From the NCBI GenBank assembly GCA_030145305.1, contig JAQYVX010000005.1, forward strand, positions 143,493 through 207,492: DNA of 64,000 nucleotides, written 5' to 3'. Of this stretch, positions 17,025-26,208 are shown in pieces; within the stretch, counting starts at the first letter, position 1, and every line of letters starts with the position of its first letter. Below the pieces are notes generated by a model. The model was not told the DNA's origin. It did not search any database and saw nothing but the letters and a program-made list of their open reading frames with translations. Made by a program: the position numbers and the translations under genes. The DNA comes from Halarcobacter sp. (GTDB taxonomy: Bacteria > Campylobacterota > Campylobacteria > Campylobacterales > Arcobacteraceae).

Positions 17025-17059
17025 AAAAAAAGGGGATAGTTTTGCTATCCCCTTTTTTT
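17025..17059. terminator. Strong bidirectional terminator
   Basis: A perfect 15-bp stem, AAAAAAAGGGGATAG (17025-17039) against CTATCCCCTTTTTTT (17045-17059) with a TTTTG loop, lies between the convergent MFS and flavoprotein genes. T runs exist on both strands. Confidence 0.95.
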
Positions 17060-17082
17060 TACTTCAAAATTATACTTTTGGC

Positions 17083-17646
17083 TTATACATCAACCATAGC
17101 TTTAAAATAAGCTCCACATCTACCTATATTTTCAATATTAACATGAGAACGCTCATCTAATCTTCCATCTTCCAAATATTGTTTTTTTATTTCTAAAATA
17201 ATCGGAGTAGTTTTTCCTGGAAGCTCAACTTTTTGATAGAAGTCACAAAAAAGTGCAGTTTGACTTGAACTTATCATAGGAGGATACTCTTCTAAAGGTC
17301 TTTGAACATCAATCTCATATTCTTTGATTTCACTTTCTTCTTTTCCAAGCATAGTTGCACATAGTTTTACATCTTCCATATTGTCTTTATTTACAAAACA
17401 AATTGTGGCTTTTTTATGTTTCAAAATATTATATAAAGAGTCTTTTGGTACTCCTTTTTCTTTTTCACCAATTGATACTATTACAACTGCTGGATCTGAA
17501 GAAAGAGGTATAAAATATGAAAAAGGAGCAGCATTTATAATACCCTCATCTTCCGTTACAATCCAAGCTATTGGTCTTGGCACAACAGTGTCTGACATAA
17601 TTTTATATCTATTCAAATCATTTACATCTTTATAATCAATAATCAT
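17083..17646 (-). CDS. Flavin reductase-like (FMN-binding split barrel) protein
   Basis: The 187-residue protein matches the DIM6/NTAB flavin reductase-like family: VPRPIAWIVTEDEGIINAAPFSYF is the FMN-binding block split over a beta turn, followed by SSDPAVVIVSIGE. Relatives reduce FMN or act in aromatic and electron-transfer chemistry. It stands alone with pepD divergent across 168 bases. The partner and substrate are unknown. Confidence 0.8.
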   Translation of the reverse strand: MIIDYKDVNDLNRYKIMSDTVVPRPIAWIVTEDEGIINAAPFSYFIPLSSDPAVVIVSIGEKEKGVPKDSLYNILKHKKATICFVNKDNMEDVKLCATMLGKEESEIKEYEIDVQRPLEEYPPMISSSQTALFCDFYQKVELPGKTTPIILEIKKQYLEDGRLDERSHVNIENIGRCGAYFKAMVDV

Positions 17647-17814
17647 TAAAATCCCCTATTTTTTGTAGCTTAATAATATTCAAATCTCATTATAAAAAGC
17701 TTAAAGCTTGTGCAATATTCTCATTATCCAAGCTTTCTCCTCTCATCAAATTTAAATGTATTTGCGTTATAATAATATTAAATTAGTATTTAGTGTTAAT
17801 AAAAAAGGGTTTAA

Positions 17815-19119
17815 GTGAATAATGTTTTAGAAATATTTAAAGAAATAACTTCTGTTCCAAGATGTAGTGGAACATATCAGCCTTTTATTGATTATGTAAA
17901 AAGCTTTGCCTTAAAATATAATTATGAATGTTTAACTGATAATTACAATAATATTTTGTGTAGAAAAAAAGATTCAAAAGCAAATTTATGTTTACAAAAT
18001 CATTATGATATTGTTTGTTTAGTTGATAATTGTGTTCCAAAAATAGTAGAAGAAGATGGCTTCTTAAAATCTGAAAATTCAACTTTGGGTGCAGATAATG
18101 GAATTGGATGTTCTTATATGTTAAGCCTAATGAGTCAAAACTATGACTGTGAATTTCTATTTACAAGTGATGAAGAGATAGGATTAATAGGAGCGAATAA
18201 TTTAGAGCTTGAATTAAATGCACAATTTATGCTTAATATTGATAGTGAAGAAGAAGGTGAAATTTGTATAGGATGTGCAGGTGGAATTGATATTTTTGCA
18301 AAAAATAATAAAAAAAGCATCCTAAAAAATGATGAAAATTACGAGCTTTATGAAATAGAAATCTCTAAACTTCCAGGAGGACATAGTGGGATTAATATCC
18401 ATCTAAATACTCCAAATGCAATTAAACTTATTGCTCAAATGATAAAAGAAAATGATGGTTTATTATTAGACATAAATGGAGGAGAAAGAATAAATTCAAT
18501 TCCTGTTAATGTAAAAGCAATAGTAGCCTTTAAGTCTTATCCAAAGAATATTTCACATGAAAATTTGTGTATAACTAGAATAGATACTAAAACTGAACAT
18601 ATGAATATTTGGACAAGTGATATAGTGGATTTTATTTATACATTTTCAAATGGAGTAAGAGGATATGACAAAGATTTAGGTGTAGTATTAAGTTCAATTA
18701 ATCTAGCTAAAATATCAACAGATCTAGACTCAATTAGTATAGAATTAAGTGCAAGGTCTATGTCCAATGAAGGACTCGATTCAATAAAGAAAGAGAGTAT
18801 AGCTTTACTTGAACATTTTAATTTTATAGTTGAAACAAATGGTAAATATCCAGCCTGGAAGCCTGATGTAAATGAATTCACAAATAATATTTTAGAAATT
18901 TATAAAAAGTATAATAAAAGTGCAAGTTTGGAAGCTATTCATGCAGGACTTGAATGTGCTATCTTTAAACAAAAATTTCCAAAAATGAAAATAGCTTCAA
19001 TAGGTCCAAATATTTTTGATCCCCATTCTAATAGAGAAAAAGTTGAAATCAAATCTGTTGAAAGATTATCTGAAATTGTAAAAGAAATTGTAGATAGTTT
19101 AAAAAAAGAGAATAAATAA
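17815..19119 (+). CDS. pepD: M20 aminoacyl-histidine dipeptidase family peptidase
   Basis: The 434-residue cytosolic M20-type metallopeptidase has the metal ligands in QNHYDIV and LGADNGIGC, the catalytic Glu in FTSDEEIGL and a later ligand in LEAIHAGLECA. The PepD-like order NSTLGADNGIG and KLPGGHSG is intact. The start codon is GTG, with AAAGGG upstream at 17805-17810. It is shorter than E. coli PepD (about 485). The mlaE-like gene begins 5 bases after its stop, so it may be the first gene of the lipid-transport operon transcript. Confidence 0.85.
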   Translation: MNNVLEIFKEITSVPRCSGTYQPFIDYVKSFALKYNYECLTDNYNNILCRKKDSKANLCLQNHYDIVCLVDNCVPKIVEEDGFLKSENSTLGADNGIGCSYMLSLMSQNYDCEFLFTSDEEIGLIGANNLELELNAQFMLNIDSEEEGEICIGCAGGIDIFAKNNKKSILKNDENYELYEIEISKLPGGHSGINIHLNTPNAIKLIAQMIKENDGLLLDINGGERINSIPVNVKAIVAFKSYPKNISHENLCITRIDTKTEHMNIWTSDIVDFIYTFSNGVRGYDKDLGVVLSSINLAKISTDLDSISIELSARSMSNEGLDSIKKESIALLEHFNFIVETNGKYPAWKPDVNEFTNNILEIYKKYNKSASLEAIHAGLECAIFKQKFPKMKIASIGPNIFDPHSNREKVEIKSVERLSEIVKEIVDSLKKENK

Positions 19120-19124
19120 AACAA

Positions 19125-20207
19125 ATGAGTAAATTTGAAATTTCTGATAATTGGGAATATTTTTGCTTAGTAGACAAAATTAAATTTATAGATAGTTTTT
19201 TTGTAAAGAATTCACATTCAAAAGAAATTATCTTTGATTTTTTAAACTTAAAAAAAGTTGATTCTTCTGGTATTATTCTTATTATAAAATACCTTGTACT
19301 TTTTGAAAATAATAAAATCAATGTAAAAATTGAAAATATAAGTGAAAAGCATCAAAAAATGCTTAATTTATATAAAGAAAATTATACACAAAAAGAACCT
19401 GTAGTTGAATATAAATCCTCTTCTTTAGAAAAAATAGGTAAAAAATCAATTAAAACAATAGAAAGATTTGGAAGTTTTTTATCTTTTCAGGGTAAGATTT
19501 TTACTTATTTATTTTATCTTTTATTACATCCTTCAAAAATACGATTTAAAGCTATTGTTAATCAAATTGAAGTTGCATCTATTCCGATTTTGCCTATTAT
19601 TGCTCTTGCTTTATTTCTTGTTGGTTTTGTAACAGCCTATCAAGGTGCTGATCAGCTTGGAAAATTTGGTGCTTCAATAATTATTGTTGAAATGTCTACA
19701 ATGTCTATGTTTAGAGAAATAGCACCCTTTTTAGCAGCAGTTATTGTTGCAGGAAGAAGTGCTTCTTCTTTTACAGCCCAAATAGGAACAATGAAAATAA
19801 CAGAAGAGTTAAGTGCCATGAGAACGATGGGCTTAGATATTGATATATTTATAATTATACCTAGAATTATTGCATTAATTATTATTATGCCTCTTTTAGT
19901 CTTCTTTGCTGATATGGCTGCATTAGCAGGAGAAATGGTAATTGTTAAGTATCATTTAGGAATTTCTTATACAGAGTTTATTAATAGAATTTATGAATAT
20001 GTTGAAATTAGACATATTTTATTAGGACTTGCAAAAGCTCCACTTTTTGGAATTTTAATTGCGGTAATTGGATGTTATAGAGGATTACAAGTTAAAAGTG
20101 GAACAGATATAGGGAAATATACAACAAAAGCCGTTGTAGATTCAATTTTTTGGCTTATTATTGTAAATGCAATAATTTCTCTTTTATCTATAAAATTAGG
20201 ATTTTAG
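19125..20207 (+). CDS. mlaE: MlaE-type lipid ABC transporter permease with N-terminal STAS-like domain
   Basis: The protein has 360 residues. Residues 1-90 resemble a STAS-like domain (KKVDSSGIILIIKYL); from about 100 on it is an MlaE permease with five or six hydrophobic helices. The central block IVEMSTMSMFREIAPFLAAVIVAGRSASS, here in pieces, and the EELSAMRTMG motif are hallmarks of MlaE. The family moves phospholipids between inner and outer membranes with MlaF and MlaD. The next gene starts 1 base after its stop. The N-terminal fusion replaces a separate MlaB. Confidence 0.9.
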   Translation: MSKFEISDNWEYFCLVDKIKFIDSFFVKNSHSKEIIFDFLNLKKVDSSGIILIIKYLVLFENNKINVKIENISEKHQKMLNLYKENYTQKEPVVEYKSSSLEKIGKKSIKTIERFGSFLSFQGKIFTYLFYLLLHPSKIRFKAIVNQIEVASIPILPIIALALFLVGFVTAYQGADQLGKFGASIIIVEMSTMSMFREIAPFLAAVIVAGRSASSFTAQIGTMKITEELSAMRTMGLDIDIFIIIPRIIALIIIMPLLVFFADMAALAGEMVIVKYHLGISYTEFINRIYEYVEIRHILLGLAKAPLFGILIAVIGCYRGLQVKSGTDIGKYTTKAVVDSIFWLIIVNAIISLLSIKLGF

Positions 20208-20208
20208 A

Positions 20209-20952
20209 ATGATTGAAGTAAAACATATTTCAACTTCCTTTGGGGAAAAAATAGTACATGATGATATTTCACTAAAAGTGAACAAAGGTGAAATATTTGG
20301 AATTTTGGGAGGAAGTGGAAGTGGTAAAACTGTACTTTTAAAACAAATAATTATGTTAAATGAAATCCAAAAAGGACAAATAAGTATATTTGGAGAAGAT
20401 ATAAAAAAACTTACTATGAAAAGAAGAGATTACATAAAAAGAAATTGGGGAGTATTGTTTCAATTTGGTGCCCTATTCTCTTCTTTAAATGTAATTGAAA
20501 ATATTGGAATTATGTTAAAAGAAAATACAAAACTTCCAAAAGATTTGATAGATGATATAGCCTACACAAAATTAAGAATGGTTGGACTTGATACAAGAGT
20601 TGGGACTTTATATCCAGAAGAATTAAGTGGAGGGATGAAAAAAAGAGTTGCACTAGCTAGAAGTTTAGCATTAGACCCTAGCATTCTTTTTTTAGATGAA
20701 CCAACTTCAGGATTGGACCCTTCTAGTATAAAAGCCTTTAATAGTTTAATTTTAGACTTAAGAGATATGCTAGGACTAACTGTTGTTATGATAACCCATG
20801 AATTAATTACAATAAAAGAAGTGCTTGATAGATTTTGTATTATTTCAAATGGGAAACTGGCTATTACGGGCACCTATGAGGATGCATTAAAAGTAAATGA
20901 TGTTACAATAAATAAGTTCTTAAAATTACAAAAGGATGATTTTGGAAAATAA
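20209..20952 (+). CDS. mlaF: MlaF-type lipid ABC transporter ATPase
   Basis: This 247-residue ATPase has Walker A GGSGSGKT, Q-loop FQFGALFSSLNV (an MlaF-like Q-loop), signature LSGGMKKRVALARSLA, Walker B LFLDEPTSGLDP and the H-loop ITHEL. It couples ATP hydrolysis to phospholipid movement through the MlaE permease. It overlaps the next gene, mlaD. Confidence 0.93.
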   Translation: MIEVKHISTSFGEKIVHDDISLKVNKGEIFGILGGSGSGKTVLLKQIIMLNEIQKGQISIFGEDIKKLTMKRRDYIKRNWGVLFQFGALFSSLNVIENIGIMLKENTKLPKDLIDDIAYTKLRMVGLDTRVGTLYPEELSGGMKKRVALARSLALDPSILFLDEPTSGLDPSSIKAFNSLILDLRDMLGLTVVMITHELITIKEVLDRFCIISNGKLAITGTYEDALKVNDVTINKFLKLQKDDFGK

Positions 20953-21886
20953 AGCTAGATATACACTTGTAGGTCTATTTGTTTTAAGTTTTGTTATTGC
21001 TGCTGTTGTTTTTATACTCTGGCTGGGAAGATACGATTTAGAAAAAATAGATGCAAAAGAGTTTAGAATATACAGTACTACTTCAATTGGAGGATTAAGT
21101 AAAAATTCAATTGTTGAATACAAAGGTTTAAATATTGGAATAATTAAAGATATCCAAATAAATCCAAAAAATCTTGAGCAAATTGAGATTATTCTAAAAA
21201 TTACAAAACCAAGTATTATAAAATCTGATAGTTATGCAATTATTCAATCAGAAGGTGTCACAGGAAATAAACGTATTGAAATTAGTGGAGGAACAAATGA
21301 CTCTGAGATATTAGAAGTTAAAAAAGATTCCTATGCTATTATTCCTTTGAAAAAGTCATTTATTGATAAAATTACTTCAAGTGCTGGAAATATAAGTTCA
21401 CAAATAGAAAATATTCTTGAAAAATTTGAAATTCTTTTAGATGAAAAAAATATTAAAAATATTAATAAAATATTAGAAAATACAAATAATTCCTCAAAAA
21501 ACTTTGATGAGATGATGCAAAAAGTTAATAATTTATTAGAAAACAACTTATTAAAAACCCTTAATAATTTTGACAATATGACAAATAGTATAGATTCAGT
21601 TGTAAAAACAGATATTAAAAATAGTGTTAATAAAATTGAATTAATGACAAAAAATCTTGATTTACTTGGAAATGACGTAAGAACACTTATTAATAATGAT
21701 ATAAAAAAATTAATAAAAGACTTAAGACAAACAGCAAACTCCTCAAAAGATATTGATATTGTTTTAGACCAATTAGAAGATACTTTAAAACAAATAGATT
21801 CAACTGTCAATGAATTCAATCAAAACGGTGGAGATATGTTATTTAATACAAGAGAGATAAATTATGGGCCTGGAGAAAAAGAATAA
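20942..21886 (+). CDS. mlaD: MCE-domain lipid-binding protein (MlaD-like)
   Basis: About 314 residues: a single N-terminal TM (YTLVGLFVLSFVIAAVVFIL), one MCE domain (about 35-115, with GGLSKNSIVEYKGLNIG and SEGVTGNKRIEISGG) and a long C-terminal coiled-coil or helical region rich in Asn/Lys/Leu. The in-frame ATG at 20936 has the SD (AAAAGG) directly against it, so TTG at 20942 with AAGGA four bases upstream is the better start. The family forms hexameric lipid-binding rings at the inner membrane. It overlaps mlaF, and its last base is shared with the next ATG. Confidence 0.85.
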   Translation: MENKARYTLVGLFVLSFVIAAVVFILWLGRYDLEKIDAKEFRIYSTTSIGGLSKNSIVEYKGLNIGIIKDIQINPKNLEQIEIILKITKPSIIKSDSYAIIQSEGVTGNKRIEISGGTNDSEILEVKKDSYAIIPLKKSFIDKITSSAGNISSQIENILEKFEILLDEKNIKNINKILENTNNSSKNFDEMMQKVNNLLENNLLKTLNNFDNMTNSIDSVVKTDIKNSVNKIELMTKNLDLLGNDVRTLINNDIKKLIKDLRQTANSSKDIDIVLDQLEDTLKQIDSTVNEFNQNGGDMLFNTREINYGPGEKE

Positions 21887-22503
21887 TGAAAAAAACAAAA
21901 ATTGTAATATTTAAAATATCCTTCATCTTGGTATTTTCAAGTTTATTTTTTGGAGGATGTATTTCCTTAACAAAAGAACTTCCTGCTTATAAAACATACT
22001 CCTTAGAATATAAAAAAGATAATACTTCTTCAAAATATTTTGATAAAACTATTCAAGTTCTTGAACCTAAAGCTTTAGAAAGTATAAATTCAGAAGCAAT
22101 TACTTACTCAAAAGACGATTTTTCAAAAGAAAAATATGCATTAAATCGTTGGAGTGATAAACCCTCAAAAATGTTACAAAGAACAATTGCTTCATATCTT
22201 ACAAGCAAAAATTCTTACAAATATATTACAAGCTCAAATATCAAAGTAAAAAGTGATTTTAAAATCGTATCTCAATTAGTAGATTTTAATCATACTTTTA
22301 CTAAAAATAGCTCTTATGCAGACTTTTCAATAAGAGTTTATTTAATAAATAATCATAATGAAAAAGTTTTCTTTAAAAGTTTTACCTATACTAAAAGAAC
22401 ATCAACAAATGACGCTAAAGGCTTAGTAGAAACTATGAATGAAGTTAATAATATTTTCTTATCTGATTTAAATACTTTTATACAAAGTGTATTAAATAAG
22501 TAG
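21886..22503 (+). CDS. ABC-type transport auxiliary lipoprotein (PqiC-like)
   Basis: The 205-residue protein has a lipoprotein signal (long hydrophobic segment ending FFGGC, Cys25). The mature part, with ALNRWSDKPSKMLQRTIASYL, matches the ABC_trans_aux family found with MCE systems. It overlaps mlaD by one base (TAATG) and closes the operon. It would be an outer-membrane or periplasmic partner. No MlaC-like shuttle gene is in this operon. Confidence 0.75.
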   Translation: MKKTKIVIFKISFILVFSSLFFGGCISLTKELPAYKTYSLEYKKDNTSSKYFDKTIQVLEPKALESINSEAITYSKDDFSKEKYALNRWSDKPSKMLQRTIASYLTSKNSYKYITSSNIKVKSDFKIVSQLVDFNHTFTKNSSYADFSIRVYLINNHNEKVFFKSFTYTKRTSTNDAKGLVETMNEVNNIFLSDLNTFIQSVLNK

Positions 22504-22538
22504 TTTTTGAATATGCTTCTAAAAGAAAAGGTCCCAAA

Positions 22539-24458
22539 ATGAATAGTAAAAATGAAGATACAATACTACAAATTATAAAATACACTCCCCCTGTTTTTAT
22601 AATTACTCTTTCATTAATAATTTCCGTAGCTTTATATTTTAATAATCAAAAGATGTTTAATGAAGAAAAAAAACAGATTGAACAAGAGTATATTAAAGAT
22701 AAAAAAGAACTCATACAAAATCAAGTTAACAATATTTATGAATATATTATCAATGAACAAAAAGATACAGAAAAAAAATTAAAACAAAGCATTAAAATGC
22801 GTGTTTATGAAGCTTATAATATTGCTATGAATATTTACCAAGAAAATAAGAATTTAGATAAAGTAGCTATTAAAAAGCTAATTACTGATGCTTTAAGAAC
22901 AATAAGGTTCAATAATAATAGAGGATATTTCTTTATATTTTCTTTTGATGGCATAAATATATTAAATTCAGCATTTCCAAATCTTGAAGGTAAAAATCTT
23001 TGGAATTATAAAGATGCCAAAGGTACATTTATAACTCATGAAATGAATAAAATATTAAATAATAAAAGTGAAACTTTTTATACTTGGTATTGGAATAAAC
23101 CAAATGACAAAAGTCTTACAGAATATAAAAAAATTGGATTTTTCAAAAAGATTGAGCCTTTAAATTGGTATATAGGAACAGGAGAATATTTAGAAGATTT
23201 TGAAAACGATATAAAAAAAGATTTATTAAAATATATTAAAAGATTGAAATATGAGAATAATGGGTACATCTTTATAATAGATTATAAAGGAAAGTATTTA
23301 GCCCATAAAAATGAAGAAATAATAGGATTGAATGCCTTAGAAGCAAAAGATATTCAAAACAAACAAACTATTTTAGATATATTTGATATTTCAAAAAAAC
23401 AAGGAAGTGGTTTTATAGATTATTTTCAAATAAAAAAATCAGGAATAAATAATTTAGCAAAGAAAACAAGTTATATAAAAAGTATTGAAAATTGGGAATG
23501 GATAATAGGGAAAGGCTTTTATCAAGATGAAAGAAATTTAATTTTTAAAAAGAAGAAACAATTTTTAGATGAGAAGTTAAATGAGCATTTGTGTGATTTA
23601 GTTTTTTATTCTAGTCTATTAACAATAATTTTACTTTTTATTTCTATTTCTATTTCAAAAATTCTTGAAAAAAGATTTGTAGGCTACCAAAATGAAATAA
23701 ATACTTATCTAAAAGAGATAACAACCCAACACACGATATTAGCTCAACAATCAAAATTAGCAGCAGTAGGAGAAATGATCGCAAATATTGCACATCAATG
23801 GAGACAACCTCTTAGTATGATTTCTAGTGCGGCAACAGGCTTAAGACTAAAAAAAGAAGTGGGAATATTAAAAGATGAAGAATTTAACACAAGTTTAGAC
23901 TATATAAATGATTCTACTCAATATCTTTCTAAAACAATTGATGATTTTAGAAATTTCTTTTCCAATAATAAAGATAAAACTTTATTTAGTATTAAAACGG
24001 CAATCCAAGAAAGTTTAAATCTTTTAAGTATTCAGACAAAAGAGAATGATATAACTATAATCCAAGATATTAATGAAAGTAAAGTTTTTGGAGTTAAAAG
24101 TGAAATAAGTCAAGTTATAATTAATATAATTAATAATTCTAAAGATCAATTAATAAAATCAAGAAAGAAAAACCGATTAATTACTGTTAATACTTATGAA
24201 AAAGATAATTTTCTTATTATTGATTTAAAAGATAATGCCGGTGGAATAAAAGAAAAAGTATTACCACACATTTTTGAACCATATTTTACTACAAAACATA
24301 AAAGTCAAGGTACAGGAATTGGACTTTATATGTCAAGACAAATAATTTTAAAACAGTATCAAGGGGCAATTGATATTACAAATTGTGAATTTAGTTACAA
24401 AAAGAAATCATATAAAGGTGCAAACACAATTATTAAATTAAATATTTCTAAAAATTAA
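22539..24458 (+). CDS. Sensor histidine kinase with two Cache domains
   Basis: The 639-residue membrane kinase has TM1 near 18-35, two tandem single-Cache modules (NRGYFFIFSFDG...NWYIGTGEY and NGYIFIIDYKG...WEWIIGKGFY), TM2 near 360-380, then a kinase core. His419 in IAHQWRQPLSMI is the phosphorylation site; NNSKDQL, DNAGGI and GTGIGLYMS are N, G1 and G2 boxes. The HQWRQPL dimerisation motif is common in Campylobacterota Cache kinases. No response regulator gene lies next to it. Small organic acids are the usual ligands of such modules. Confidence 0.9.
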   Translation: MNSKNEDTILQIIKYTPPVFIITLSLIISVALYFNNQKMFNEEKKQIEQEYIKDKKELIQNQVNNIYEYIINEQKDTEKKLKQSIKMRVYEAYNIAMNIYQENKNLDKVAIKKLITDALRTIRFNNNRGYFFIFSFDGINILNSAFPNLEGKNLWNYKDAKGTFITHEMNKILNNKSETFYTWYWNKPNDKSLTEYKKIGFFKKIEPLNWYIGTGEYLEDFENDIKKDLLKYIKRLKYENNGYIFIIDYKGKYLAHKNEEIIGLNALEAKDIQNKQTILDIFDISKKQGSGFIDYFQIKKSGINNLAKKTSYIKSIENWEWIIGKGFYQDERNLIFKKKKQFLDEKLNEHLCDLVFYSSLLTIILLFISISISKILEKRFVGYQNEINTYLKEITTQHTILAQQSKLAAVGEMIANIAHQWRQPLSMISSAATGLRLKKEVGILKDEEFNTSLDYINDSTQYLSKTIDDFRNFFSNNKDKTLFSIKTAIQESLNLLSIQTKENDITIIQDINESKVFGVKSEISQVIINIINNSKDQLIKSRKKNRLITVNTYEKDNFLIIDLKDNAGGIKEKVLPHIFEPYFTTKHKSQGTGIGLYMSRQIILKQYQGAIDITNCEFSYKKKSYKGANTIIKLNISKN

Positions 24459-24539
24459 TTTGATGATTAAAAAATAAAGGATAATTACAGTTTTTTAAAA
24501 AAAATCTATTTTTATTCCTTTTAGTAATTTCTTTTTAGC

Positions 24540-24545
24540 TATAAT
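24540..24545 (+). promoter_or_regulatory. Candidate -10 box for the class I fumarase gene
   Basis: TATAAT lies 34 bases before the ATG at 24579, downstream of T-rich tracts (CTTTTAG, CTTTTTAG), a pattern used by Campylobacterota housekeeping promoters that lack a -35 box. Confidence 0.5.
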
Positions 24546-24578
24546 AATCAAGTTTAAATTTACAAAAGGACCATAAGA

Positions 24579-26069
24579 ATGGGAAAAATAACAGAACAAG
24601 ATATCATTGATAGTGTTGCTGACGCATGTCAGTATATTTCTTTTTATCATCCAGAAGATTTTATCAAAGGAATGGTAGAGGCATATGAAACAGAAAAAGG
24701 TGAAGCTGCTAAGAATGCTATAGGACAAATTTTGATTAATTCAAAAATGTGTGCTATGGGTCATAGACCTTTATGTCAAGATACAGGAAGTGTAAATGTT
24801 TTTATAAAAGTTGGTACAAAAGCAAACCTTGATATTACAAATGAACTAGAAGATATTATAAATGCTGGTGTTGCAAAAGGTTATACAGATCCTGATAATA
24901 CTTTAAGATACTCAGTAGTTACAGACCCAGCAGGTGAGAGAAAAAATACAAAAAATAATACTCCCGCAGTTATTCACTTTACAGTTGATAATTCAGATAC
25001 TATAGATATAACTGTTGCAGCAAAAGGTGGAGGAAGTGAAAACAAATCTAAATTTGCTGTTTTAAATCCAAGTGATAGTGTTTATGATTGGGTTATGGAA
25101 AATGTAAGACAAATGGGTGCTGGTTGGTGTCCTCCAGGAATCTTAGGTATTGGTATTGGTGGAAATCCAGAAAAATCAATGTTACTTGCAAAAGAATCAT
25201 TAATGGGTAGCGTTGATATTCATGAATTAAAACAAAGAGGTCCTAAAAATGCCTTAGAAGAATTAAGATTAAAACTATATGAAGATGTTAATAAAATAGG
25301 TATTGGAGCACAAGGACTTGGTGGATTAACAACTGTTTTAGATGTTAAAATCTTAGATTATCCATGTCATGCAGCATCTCTTCCTGTTGCTATGATTCCA
25401 AACTGTGCAGCAACTAGACATATTCACTTTGAATTAAAAGGTGATGGACCAGCTAGATTTAATAAGCCAGATTTAGATCTTTGGCCAGATATTGAATTAC
25501 CTATGGATACTATTAAAAGAGTAAATATTGAAGATTTAACAAAAGAGAATTTATCTCAATTTAAATCAGGAGATACATTACTTTTATCAGGGAAAATTTT
25601 AACAGCACGTGATGCGGCGCATAAGAAAATTGTAGAGTACAAAAATGCAGGAAAAGCACTTCCAAATGGTGTTGATTTAAAAGATAGATTTATTTACTAC
25701 GTGGGTCCTGTAGATCCTGTTAGAGATGAAAAAGTAGGACCAGCGGGACCAACTACATCAACAAGAATGGATAAATTTACAAAAGATATGATGGAAATTG
25801 GAATTATGGGAATGATTGGTAAAGCTGAAAGAAAGCAACCAACAATTGATTTAATTAAAGAATATAAATCAATGTACCTAATTGCAACAGGTGGAGCTGC
25901 TTATTTAATTTCTCAATCTATTAAAGATGCAAAAGTTATTGCTTTTGAAGAAATGGGAATGGAAGCTATTTATGAGTTTGAAGTAAAAGATATGCCAGTT
26001 ACTGTAGCTGTTGATACTGAAGGTGTTTCAATACATACAACAGGACCAGCTCAATGGAGAACTATCTAA
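24579..26069 (+). CDS. fumA: Fumarate hydratase, class I (iron-sulfur, fused alpha and beta)
   Basis: The 496-residue enzyme fuses the alpha part (to about 290) and beta part of class I fumarases. The three cluster Cys are visible: Cys66 in RPLCQDTG, Cys184 in GWCPPGILG and Cys276 in PNCAATRH. The beta half holds TARDAAHKK and VGPAGPTTSTRMD. It interconverts fumarate and malate through a labile [4Fe-4S] cluster; some class I enzymes also hydrate mesaconate, which is relevant to the operon at 6-12 kb. A class II fumarase gene follows at once. Confidence 0.93.
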   Translation: MGKITEQDIIDSVADACQYISFYHPEDFIKGMVEAYETEKGEAAKNAIGQILINSKMCAMGHRPLCQDTGSVNVFIKVGTKANLDITNELEDIINAGVAKGYTDPDNTLRYSVVTDPAGERKNTKNNTPAVIHFTVDNSDTIDITVAAKGGGSENKSKFAVLNPSDSVYDWVMENVRQMGAGWCPPGILGIGIGGNPEKSMLLAKESLMGSVDIHELKQRGPKNALEELRLKLYEDVNKIGIGAQGLGGLTTVLDVKILDYPCHAASLPVAMIPNCAATRHIHFELKGDGPARFNKPDLDLWPDIELPMDTIKRVNIEDLTKENLSQFKSGDTLLLSGKILTARDAAHKKIVEYKNAGKALPNGVDLKDRFIYYVGPVDPVRDEKVGPAGPTTSTRMDKFTKDMMEIGIMGMIGKAERKQPTIDLIKEYKSMYLIATGGAAYLISQSIKDAKVIAFEEMGMEAIYEFEVKDMPVTVAVDTEGVSIHTTGPAQWRTI

Positions 26070-26079
26070 AAGTTCTTTC

Positions 26080-26105
26080 GTAAAGTGAAGTTTACTTCAC
26101 TTTAC
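26080..26105 (+). terminator. Intrinsic terminator after fumA
   Basis: A perfect 12-bp dyad, GTAAAGTGAAGT and ACTTCACTTTAC around TT, begins 11 bases after the stop and is followed by a T-rich tail. It separates the two fumarase genes into different transcripts. Confidence 0.75.
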
Positions 26106-26178
26106 AACACTTCCTTTTTAATTATATTCTTCTTTACTTTTTCTTCTTATTCTGATAACAATTATTAAAATAATATGA

Positions 26179-26184
26179 TATAAT
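26179..26184 (+). promoter_or_regulatory. Candidate -10 box for fumC
   Basis: TATAAT lies 25 bases before the fumC ATG, after the fumA terminator. It supports independent expression of the class II enzyme with a very short leader. Confidence 0.5.
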
Positions 26185-26208
26185 TTTTTATATACTAAAG
26201 GATTATAA

